Source: Tetracladium setigerum (Eukaryota; Ascomycota; Leotiomycetes; Helotiales). From it: a stretch of 64,000 bases of DNA. The translations under genes were made by a program, and so were the position numbers. The stretch is from assembly GCA_031472005.1 (NCBI GenBank), contig PZJY01000008.1, positions 2,356,001-2,420,000 on the forward strand, read 5' to 3'. The notes below the pieces were generated by a model. It was not told the DNA's origin. It did not search any database and saw only the letters and a program-made list of their open reading frames with translations. This document shows, piece after piece, positions 47,601 to 57,393 of this stretch (within the stretch, counting starts at the first letter, position 1; every line of letters starts with the position of its first letter).

Positions 47601-49497
47601 CTCATCGTTGTCCTTGACAAAACTCCAACCATTGACGTCGATGACGAAACTCTTCCCTTCTGGCGTGCGCAGCAAATCAAAACCACAAACGCGTTGGGCA
47701 AAGCTGTTAGCAATCCTGCTGGCCATAGCCTTCTCCTCGGTAGTGAGGCTAGTGATGTATCTAATTTCTTTGCCGTGTGTGTTACGTCTCACCAAACCAT
47801 CAACAACCGGCGATTTGCGTGTCTCTGCATGGCAGAAGTTAGGACCAACCGTATATGCCTTGACATCCTCGGCATTCTCAACTTTCATGAACTTCTCATA
47901 GACATAGCTACTATCGGGTTCAAGGATTGCACGAGGAACATTCATGTCTTCCACCCACTCAGAGCTTTTGTTGCCGATTTTGCGGAAGAGTTTCCTCGCA
48001 CCGCCTCCTTGACTTTTGGGGAAGTAGACGCAAATGTTGTGATCCTCTCCGCTGATTGGTTTCTCAACGAAGGGTTTTGCTAGGAGCACTCCGTCCACAC
48101 TCAATGTATCGCCGTCGTCGAGAAGCTCAACTCGGCGCGGTGCAGTTGTGCTTGGAAGCGGCCCGATATCGACTCCTGTGATGTCTTTCAAATACTGGAC
48201 AGTGTCAGGAGTCAACATCTCAGGACCACCATCTCTGCTAACTTCCAATCTTTGTGGAGTTGGAACATTGATTTTTTCGAGAATGAAGAGAACGCTTCTG
48301 CGGTCCCACAGAACCTTTTGCATGGGAAGATCATTGACACAGAAAGGTTTCCGTGCCTTGACGTATGCAATTGCTTTATCAAGTGGAAAGCCATCAGAGT
48401 AGAAGGATATCAGAAAATCACATATGGGCCAATTCTCGACCTCTTCATCCAGAATGACTTTGTCACCAAACACGACCACTTCAAACTCTTGTTTGGCCAT
48501 GATTCGACTGAGGATGTTTCGGCTGGGCTTGCTTCTAGCCTTTACATCCAGGGCGCACACTCCAATAACGCCATACGATTTAGGCTTCGACACATTTGCA
48601 GAAGTCCCCCTTTCGCTGCTTGGGCTATGGCTTGCGGCAGTACTTCCACTGAAGCGCCTCTTCGCCCGACTCCTTGACCTGGTTGGAACCTGGGTTCTCG
48701 GTACGCCTTCGCCTCTGTCACTCCTCAAGACCGAAGCTGGTCTTGTGTTCCCTTCTGGTGTGTGGGAGGGCGTCTCTCGGGGGTGAGTTGAGGTCCATTG
48801 GCAGTCGGTTGACCAGAAGCTTTTGTCGAAGAAGTTGTCACTGATACCACCGATGTAGAGGTTTCCGGGAGAGATACTCCCACCGGCCTGGTGGGAGACA
48901 AGGTACCGGAAGCTGTCCTCGGCTTTGTCCCAATTTCAGAGCCATTGAGCGAGGTTGGAGCAGAATTCTGGCTTGCCCTTGCTGGATTGAGGGAGTAGGT
49001 CGACGACACCGACATGCGTTTTCCGTCATTTTCAGACATGGAGGCCCTGGGCTTGCTCGCCGTCGCATCAGGAATCCTTGCCTCGTCTGCCATCGAGGAA
49101 GATAATCTGGGTGTCTCTTGAAAATCCTCGACCGCTATATCGTCCTTGCTTGCCCTCCTGCTCGCATTCAATCCTTGCCTGATGATCTCGGCTGCGCTGG
49201 GTGTTCTCGTGCTATAAGTCGACGATGTACGAGATTTCTGGATGGGTCTAGACGAGGAAGGAGGAGGCATGGAAACGTTGGTTCGGTCGGCGGTAGTCTC
49301 TGTGGTTCCTGGCTCCGCATATCGGCCTTTCCTGCTTGACAATGAAGTCGCACTAGATGCCGAGGACAAAGTGTGAGAATTGTTTCGCGATTTCAGTTTC
49401 GGGGTGGGGGGTTCGCAGAGTCAGGACTTGGTCGAGCATCTGAGGGCGGGCCAGAGGTACTAGCAACATCCAAGAGGGACGGCGCATTCCCATCCAT
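44679..49497 (-). CDS. VIP1: Diphosphoinositol pentakisphosphate kinase/phosphatase VIP1/Asp1 (four apparent frameshifts)
   Basis: This bifunctional cytosolic enzyme makes 1-InsP7/InsP8 and removes the 1-phosphate, acting in phosphate signalling and polarity. Exons are 45467-49497, 45015-45418 and 44679-44964; introns are 48 and 50 nt. A Ser/Thr/Pro-rich N-terminus of about 300 residues leads to the ATP-grasp kinase (YGVIGVCALD, WPICDFLISFYSDGFPL, VNDLPMQKVLWDRR, FVIDVNGWSFVKDND). After a Ser/Pro/Ala linker comes the histidine acid phosphatase domain: RHADRTPKQKYKF near residue 814, LQLIVKWGGEPTHSARYQ, MRNDLLLMNREVLDEV, and FSSSERRVTASAQIWA. It ends with a VKLPKSFLAVNLSESHTF-type tail. Frames change at 49401-49411, 48780-48784, 47165-47169 and 46792-46794. 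Each needs one added C on the coding strand; the repaired length is 1574 residues, normal for fungal Vip1. Confidence 0.92.
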
Positions 49498-50206
49498 CTT
49501 TGCGTGTGGATGTACTGTGTGTTTTTTGGTGGGTTGGATTGGGTTGGCTTGTAGGGATGTTGGGTAATCTCAGCTCAGTGCTTGCCGGCGCTACCTATCC
49601 ATTCGTGCTTTGTCGTTGAAATTCGTGGCAGAAGCGAAATACTCAGGTCAGCGGTCTTCATTCAATTGACACAAAAGGTGGCGGTCTGGAGGGGGGCGAA
49701 GAAGTCGGTGAAGGCAAAAGACGACATGGGCGAGGGAGGAGATTTTTACTCGAATCCTCTCCCCTTATCGTAAATGACGTTGTCGGCCATCGCGAAAGAG
49801 GCAGTCCAGCGCACAGCAACAGGGCCACATCGATGTCTCGGGGGGGAGGGCACAACCAAGGCGTGCTGGGCGATGATGCGATCTCTCTGTGATGAAGTCT
49901 TGTAATGGCCTCAAAATGAAGATATATTATTTTCAGGAGAGGGGTGGCTGAGAGAGGCTGCAAGAAAGATGCATCGATCACATTCCCCCACGCTTTCTCC
50001 CAGCAGCAGCACCACACAGCGCACGTTTTTTGTTCCTTCGGCAAGGATGCGTTTTGGCCGATCCCCGACCAGAAAAAAAAGTTGCAAGAAACAACTCTAC
50101 AACCACAATTAATAATAAGCAAACATGCGCTGATCTGAAACTTGACACGACTCCCGATTTCAGTTTATAACAATCTTGAATCTGGCAGTGGATCTTAGCA
50201 GCAAAG
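49498..50206. promoter_or_regulatory. Divergent promoter of VIP1 and UTP21
   Basis: This 709-bp spacer lies between outward-facing start codons. It must hold the upstream elements of both housekeeping genes. No specific factor site is assigned. Confidence 0.55.
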
Positions 50207-53200
50207 ATGCCGTCTTCAACTCTTGCGACAACTGGTCGCGACGAGCCCGTGGTGAAAAGACAAAAAACAACCAGTGGAAACTCTGCGGCAAAAGCAACTC
50301 CCAGAGAATCGAGAATCTTCACACCCTTTCGAGTTGGTGCCCTATAGCGAAGTAAACCCAAGAATCCCAGCTAACAATTGCAGACAATCGGCTTGGTTTC
50401 CTCAACCTCAGTTCCCTTCACCTCCATTCCACTCGGGAAAACCTCCTTCCAGATCACCACTTCCGTAGGAAGATGCCTCCAGACCTACGACCTCAAGCGC
50501 GGCCTTAATCTCGTCTTCCTTACTCGGCCGCAGACTCCTGAAGACATTACAGCTACGTTGGCATGGAAGGATCGGGTATTCGGAGCTTGGGGAGGAGGAA
50601 ATGGAGATAGTGCGCAAGGTGTTTGGGTCTTCAAGCGAGGAAAGAAGATTGCAGAGCTCGAAATGCCCACAGATTTGCGCCAACCGCTGAAGCAAATTTT
50701 GATCTTTGGAACTTGGATCGTGGGATGTGGCACGACGAGAATCGAGGTCTGGAAATCTACGAGCTACGAGCACTACACTACCTTACACACCACGGCCGCA
50801 CACAGGCGTGGAAATGAGCTCACCGGAGGCATCACGAACATGCCAACATATCTAAACAAGATATTTGCTGGAAGAAGAGACGGCAGTGTTGAAATTTGGA
50901 ATGTCAGTTCTGGGAAACTCATATACACCATTCTACCTCCTGGAGCAAACTGTGGCTCTGTCACCACCCTCCAACCAACACCAGCGCTATCTCTGCTTGC
51001 GATTGCTTACTCGGAAGGACCTTTGGCTATCCACGATGTACGCACCGATAAGACGGTCATTCAGCTGAATGCTGGATCCGTTAATTCCATATCGTTCCGA
51101 ACGGATGATCAGGGTGCGGGGGATGATGGTAAAAAGGCTGGAGTGATGGCAACGGCTGGTCTCGAAAACGGCGACGTGACATTCTGGGATCTCAATGGCG
51201 GAGGAAGAGTAATGGGTGTCCTCCGAGGCGCACATAATCCACCATTAAAGACCAATTCTATCATAGGTGGCGGCGTCAATAAAGTGGAATTCTTACCTGG
51301 GCAACCTGTAATTATCACCAGCGGCCTGGACAACTCCTTGAAATCTTGGATTTTTGATGATACTCCATCTTCTGCCATCCCGCGGATCTTGCATTCAAGA
51401 AGCGGCCACGCAGCACCTGTCACTCGGCTGCAATTCCTTCCTTCAGACTCAGATGGTGCAGACGGCGGTGGGAAATGGCTTATGAGCGCTGGAAAAGATC
51501 GTAGTCTATGGGGTTGGAGTTTACGTCGAGATGGGCAGAGCACAGAAATCAGTCAAGGAAATATCCGAAAGAAGGCTAAGAAGTTGGGGGTACTGTCTAA
51601 TCCATTGCTTGGTCATGAATCAAGTACGACACTGGAAGACCTGAAAGCTCCGGAAATCACATGCATGGCTATAGCACTGAACCGAGATGGAGGAATGGGA
51701 GCAAATGCTGGCAACGGAGCTATCTGGCAAAAAGGAAACCAGCGAGGCAAGAAGCCCACAGATGCTACATTGAGTGGAGTTACGGGCTGGGAAAGCGTTG
51801 TTACAGGTCATCACGATGATAAATACGCCAGGACTTGGTTTTGGGGAAGGAAAAAGGCTGGACGTTGGGCTCTCGAGACTGGAGATGGTGGCAATGTTAG
51901 CAGTGTCGCAATGAGCCCATGTGGAACGTTTGCAGTGGTTGGGTCGGAAACTGGCGGAATTGACATGTACAATCTCCAGTCAGGAATCCATCGTCAAAGG
52001 TATCCATCCAAGTTAACGCCTGCTCAATCCCGAAAGCTCAAACTTCAACAACTGGAAGCTGTGGACGGCATAGTTACCCATCCTTCGGTTGTGAAGACGT
52101 TCCCACCTGGTCTTGGCAAACACAGAAAGGCTGTGACTGGAATTACTGTGGATTCACTGAACAAGAACATCATCAGTTGTTCCTTGGACGGAAAAGTGAA
52201 ATTCTGGGACTTCACAACCGGAGCCTTGGTAGACGAGATAGACTGGTATCCCATGACTTCTATCACCAGCATGCGCTACCACTCCCCAACGATCTCATCG
52301 CTGTTACCTGCTCGGATCTCTCAATCCGAGTAATTGACATCGAAACCAAGAAGACAATTCGAGAACTCTGGGGCTGTCAAGGGGGATCAACGATGTCTGC
52401 TTCTCCAATGATGGACGCTGGATTATCGCAGCATCCCAGGACTGCATCCTTCGAGTATGGGACCTCCCTACAGGTCATTTGATTGACGCAATCCGCATGG
52501 AGAGCCAGTGCACGGCTCTTGCATTCTCTGGAACCGGCGAATTCCTGGCAACAACCTGCGAAGGCCAAGTCGGCGTCAATATCTGGAACAACAAGACTCT
52601 CTTCACCCACGTACCGACTCGTCATATTTCAGAAGATGAGATTGCTACGATATCTAACCCGACGGTATCAGGCGAGGGTGGACACGGTATCTTGAATGGG
52701 GCATTTGAGGATGATTCATCGGACACGCAAGATGCGGCTCCTGCGCTGCTGATTGATCAACTGAGTGCCGATATGTTGACACTCAGTATGGTTCCCAAAA
52801 GCAGATGGCAGACACTTCTCCATCTTGACCTTATCAAGGCTAGAAATAAGCCTACTGAAGCACCAAAGGTTCCCGAAAAAGCACCTTTCTTCTTACCTTC
52901 TCTTGAGAAACCAACTCCTCTGTTATCGGTTCCAGAGGAAGAAAAGTCCAGCTCCACGCTCGCGGAAAGATCAAGAATCATGAAAATGAACCACATGGCT
53001 GCAGAGGGTCCATTTACAGTCTCGCTACGAGCAGGCAGCGAAACTGGCAACTGTAAGTCTTTATATACTCCCTCAGCTTCCATCCTACAACCTACAACCT
53101 ACAACCTCAGAGAGATTTTTTTTTCTAACATAACCCTACAGACAACGCATTCACAACCCACCTCAAAACCCTCCCCCCTCCTCCGCTGATCTAGAAATCC

Positions 53201-53478
53201 GCTCTCTCACCCCCATGGAAGAATTCGTCCCATTCATCCAAGCGCTCACGTCTCTCCTCCGCCAAAAACGCGATTACGAACTCGCGCAGGCTTGGATGGC
53301 TGTTTTCCTGCGTGTGCACGTCGACAGCATCGGTGGGTTTGAAGGCGAGAGAGACGAGGAGGTTGTGGAGGCCTTGAGAGTGTGGAGGGAGGAGATGGAG
53401 CGTGAGGGGAAGCGATTAAGCGAGCTGGTTGGATTTTGTAGTGGTGTGGTGGGGTTCTTGAGGAGTCCTAGGACTTGA
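50207..53478 (+). CDS. UTP21: U3 snoRNP/SSU processome protein UTP21 (WDR36) (three apparent frameshifts)
   Basis: UTP21 is a nucleolar double beta-propeller protein of the UTP-B complex, needed for 18S rRNA processing. Exons are 50207-50332, 50384-53052 and 53142-53478; introns are 51 and 89 nt. The N-terminal basic leader is followed by TIGLVSSTSVPF and many WD repeats: RDGSVEIWNVSSGKLIY, TAGLENGDVTFWDLNGGG, SGLDNSLKSWIFDD, SAGKDRSLWGWSLRRDG, YARTWFWGRKKAGRW, and SCSLDGKVKFWDFTTG. The C-terminal Utp21 domain shows PKSRWQTLLHLDLIKARNKP, PFFLPSLEK and, in exon 3, MEEFVPFIQALTSLLRQKRD with YELAQAWMAVFLRVH. Frame changes occur at the four-C run 52284-52287, the five-G run 52381-52385 and the six-C run 53173-53178. 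One added base at each gives 1044 residues, slightly longer than yeast Utp21. Confidence 0.92.
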
Positions 53479-53706
53479 GACGGATTATACCTATGGGACA
53501 GGACAGGATCATTAGCATATGATTTAAAAATGGAGGCTTATGTCGCGTTATATTGTGATGTAGGTAGTGAATGGAAAGAGAAATCACAATTAATGGGGAA
53601 TTCCCCTTTTTGTTTTCTTTATGTTGTGTATGGTATTCTTCACGTTTGAGTCTGAAGTTTCTAGACACGGCCTAGAGGTATTCATTTCATGATTATGAGT
53701 GTTATG

Positions 53707-53723
53707 TCTCTCTCTCTCTCTCT
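53707..53723. repeat. (TC)8 microsatellite
   Basis: Uninterrupted TC dinucleotides lie in the convergent spacer. Confidence 0.9.
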
Positions 53724-53879
53724 GTCTTGTACTCGCACCTTCGCTAAGATCACTATACATTGATATACATCTGCTCCTTTCTCCCAACACATGCAACGCA
53801 AAGGTAGATGACTTTTCTTGGAATCTCACTGCTTCTTAAAACACTGCTAAATGTACACAAATCTATATTTCACGTATAT

Positions 53880-54140
53880 CAATTTTTTCAATGTCACGTG
53901 ACACATCCAAGACTTTTTAAAGGGTTCATCAACATCAATTCATAAAAGCTCGTCACTCTAAGTTTTTTTCCACCAAGAAGATTATATCACACTTTACTCT
54001 CTCTCCCATTCTCTCGCACCCTCTCCACCAAATCTCAACATCTCACTCCTATTTCAAGTTTTCCATCACCCCAGCACCCACTCTTCCTCTCCCTTCCACT
54101 ATCAATCACCTCCCAATCTTTCAAATCCACACACCCCCAT
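53880..54140 (+). promoter_or_regulatory. Promoter-like block facing into the 3' end of the M43 gene
   Basis: In order on the plus strand: a palindromic GTCACGTGAC box (53893-53902), an A-rich CATAAAAGC element (about 53941), and a long CT-rich/CA-rich leader (53995-54120). Fungal genes often start downstream of such tracts, but no plus-strand frame follows. It could drive a non-coding antisense transcript. Composition alone is weak evidence. Confidence 0.25.
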
Positions 54141-54149
54141 CAAACCAGC

Positions 54150-55197
54150 TTAAAACGCAGCACGGTAAGTAGCCCACATGTTAGCCATTCTCGTGATCTG
54201 GTTAGGGGTGAAGTTGGTGTAGCAAGAGTCATCAGAGTAATCCATGTAGTTGTGGATAGAATCAACACCACCACCTGGGCAAGAATCCTGACCGGTTGGG
54301 CAACCCTCGGTAAGAGTGACTTGAGGAGGAGTATCGGCGATTCCATCTCCAGAGCCGGAGCATCCGCCCTGGAAGACGTGGTAGAGACCCATCCAGTGAC
54401 CGACTTCGTGGGTGGCAGTTCCGCCCAAGTTGTATGGAGCGGCGGTTCCACCGGGGGTGGTGGAGTACAAGACGTTGCATCCATCAGCGTCTAGTCAAAA
54501 ACGTTTGTAATTAGCTTTCTGTACGAATTTGAGAAATTTCTGGGAGGAAATCAAGGGAGACTTACAGAATGCGGTTGAGCCAGAGGCGGCGGTGGTGGGG
54601 AAAGTGCAGATACCAAGGTATCCGGAGACATCGTATTGGAAGTAGATGTTCAAGTCATTGTAGGTTCCCTTGCGGAGAGCACGCTTCATGGTGGCATCGT
54701 AGCCATTTGCGCGGGATGCCCAGTTGGCGTTGACAGTGTAGTCAGTGGCAACGAGTCTGAACTGGAAGTTTGAAGCAGCTATTTCATTTCACATCCGTCA
54801 GCATTCCTTTCTTATCAGGTCACGAAAACTGAAAGAGGTTTCTTTCGTCTTATTTCCAAAAACACTCACCATAGTGACGGTTCATAGCAGCAAGTTGGTT
54901 GGTCAACTGAGCAGCTGGGACGTATCCTCCAGAGAGAGCAGTGGAACGAGCCACGACGTGGAAGTAGGTGTCAATGGTGATGACAGCTCGCTTCTCGTTC
55001 TCAGCGGTGCCGTTGTTGGCTGCTCGTGCGGCGGCTTCGAATTGTCCGAATGCTGCTGCGACGGCGTCGAATCCGGCTGGAGCTTCAGCACCGCATCCTG
55101 CTGGGCGAGCGCGGACGTGAAGTTCGCCTTCAGGGTGGGCTTGGACGCTGCTGATGGCGCTGCCGAGGAGGACGGCGAGGTTGAGAATGCGAACCAT
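54150..55197 (-). CDS. Secreted M43 (pappalysin-like) metalloprotease
   Basis: This is an extracellular zinc endopeptidase of the MEP1/cytophagalysin type. Exons are 54870-55197, 54566-54778 and 54150-54490; introns are 91 and 75 nt, and the joined frame is intact at 293 residues. Residues 1-20 form a signal peptide with a likely cut after SVQA. A short propeptide follows (CGAEAP is a possible cysteine-switch element). The catalytic domain has YFHVVARS, the zinc motif HEVGHWMGLYH at H208-H218 (HExxHxxGxxH, E209 catalytic) and the Met-turn NYMDYS around M263. Paired cysteines (C168, C185, C224, C243, C251, C270) suggest disulphides. Members of this family in plant- and animal-associated fungi digest host or environmental protein; the role here is not shown. 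Confidence 0.94.
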
Positions 55198-57393
55198 TTT
55201 GACTGAAGATGAAGACGAAGCCGAAGCTGGAGACTGAAGACTTGGGGAGGGAGGGAAAGAATGAAGTGAGTGTAGATGGTGGTTCTTTTCTCCTTTAAAG
55301 AGGGAGAATTGCTCTTCCTTTTATACTCCCAGCTTCATCGTCGACAGAGAGAGAGATGACTGCCAATCTGCCAATTTCCTTGCCCCTCACTCCAGGCCGT
55401 GATCGTGTAGATCCATCGTGATTCTAGCTTGGGGTTGTTATCTCCAAGGCCGGAATGCGCTCTCATCTCCACGCAGATATGATCCGTTTCTTGCGATCTA
55501 CAGCACAAGAACCACAAGCATTGAAGTCTGGGCAGCTCAGAGTGGCAGGTAAGGGCAATCTCCCCTCGGATCTCAGTGATCATGCCTCGTCGAAGTCTTG
55601 GAAGATCACTCCAATCGTCAGGCCAATATCCAAAACATCGCCAGCAAAGGAAGGACCATATACTGGCCCCCTAACCCATCTCGGGAGACTAGCGGTCCAA
55701 ACATCCAGATTCGCCTCCTTTCAACCCCCATCTCGCCCCATCTGCCCATCTCGCAGCCCTCGCATCTCCCGTCCGTGGCTTCACTGCCATCTCCATTGGT
55801 CAAGTGCGTTGCCCAATGATGAGAGCGCTGCAGCAGAATCAAGCACATTGTTCAGGACAGGCACACCACCATTTCTCGGGCACCATCCTCAACAGGCAGT
55901 TCCCATCCAAACTCTCCTCGCAACCCATCCAGTCATTCCAGTTTAACGCCCCCAAACTCCAAGCCCACAAGGCAATCAGCAGTCAGCACCCCCATCACAG
56001 CCATGCCAGGCGTCAACACTTCTCAAAAGGCAGCGAATCCGCGCTCGTCTTCGGCTCGCTTTTCCCCAAAGCGGCAGGTATCTAGGTAACACACCGTACA
56101 CACTGTACCAGAGCGGCACTTGCGCTGTGCGACTTAATGCGGGGAGTGCGGCGATATAACCTTAATAATTATAGTTCTTATCGCGATCTTCAAGGGGCCA
56201 AGGGGCTGATGGTCTCTCAAGTGCCGGTGTGGCTAAGGCTCCTGAGGTAGCACTGAGCGGGACAGCAGTGGTACACTGGTACTGTAGGGGCGGGATCGGG
56301 GACCCCCGCCAGCGGTTGATGTGACGTGCGCAATCCTCCTCCCTTCCCCCTTTCTCCCGACGCAACTCTACGGCGTGGTAGGCAATTGAAGCTTTGAATC
56401 CATACACAGTAAGCTTTTTTATCTCGCTGTGAATTGACTACCTACGTATACGTGTGGTGCGTTATCAGGAAGGATCAAAAATGGTGTGGCCACAGCAAGC
56501 AAAACACCTTCTCAATGGGATTTATCCCGTGAGAGCGAGCAGAGGCTGAACTTGTGAAGGGGGGAAATGGGTGTGTTGTGTTGTTTGTTTCGGGATCGCT
56601 GCATGGTCCACTCTTGAGATTGATTGTTTAATATTGCTTTCTGACTCGCTCGTTTCTTGGAGTGAGAGGATGTCAGGACCGTTCTAGAAGGTGGATTGAA
56701 TGATAGAACTGTATTTTTTGGTTTTGGTTTTGTCCGGATAGAGGAGGACGGACAATTTCGTAACTGCTGACTGCGCTTTTCCGTTGCTTCTTCTTCTTCT
56801 TCTTGTTCTTCTTCCAGAGTGAAGTGGGTGATGGAAGAATGAGTGGGTGTGAACTGAGAACGGAAGGTCTCAAACAGCGAGTGCGCATCTCAGGACAACT
56901 TCTTTCAAGCACTAGGAACATTCTAATATTTTGCATTTCATCTCATCTCATGAATTGGTGAACTGTGGCGTTTCCGCCGTTTGATGTTCATTACAGGAAA
57001 GGGGAATTTAGCGAGATTTGGCGAGGAGGCGGTCGAAGGGGGAGTCGGGACAGGACAGTACAGCTTTCCCAATCACAATGTAGTTCTTGCCAGTATGAAG
57101 ACATGGCGTCATAATGATGAGATCTTCCATGATACCATTTCCGAGGTATATGTACGTAAGATCTTTCTCGCTCGCCAGGGCGAAATCGAAATTGAGAAGG
57201 TGCTTTAAAAGGTTGGTTCAGTTCGAGTCTTCTTCGACTGCCCGGTTTTTCCTCAAGTTGGTCAGAGCAGTATGCGATTTCGGAGGGCTTGAACTTCTAA
57301 TCTAGAGACTTCGATTTATCAAGTATTATTCTCTATCACTAGCATGGCAAAGATTACAGTTAATCATGTTTTTTGCGACTACGCTGCTGTCAT
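55198..57393. other. Intergenic spacer
   Basis: This 2.2-kb stretch is upstream of the M43 gene and downstream of the ABC-F gene. A 163-codon ATG frame (55455-55946, plus) lacks any domain and is Pro/Ser-rich. A CTT microsatellite lies at 56787-56804. The first 150 nt form the protease 5' region. Confidence 0.5.
56787..56804. repeat. (CTT)n microsatellite
   Basis: Uninterrupted CTT trinucleotides, followed by two imperfect units. Confidence 0.8.

Larger units (their letters stand above)
53479..54149. other. Convergent spacer containing a promoter-like plus-strand block
   Basis: The spacer separates the stop codons of UTP21 and the M43 protease. It carries a CT microsatellite (53707-53723). 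From 53880 the plus strand looks like a fungal 5' region although no plus-strand gene follows. Confidence 0.5.

Noticed and set aside
54252..54494. Plus-strand frame that the promoter-like block at 53880 could drive
   Set aside because: It has no ATG and is the antisense shadow of the protease catalytic exon.
55455..55946. 163-codon plus-strand ATG frame upstream of the M43 gene
   Set aside because: Pro/Ser/His-rich composition follows C-rich spacer; a second overlapping frame is equally open.
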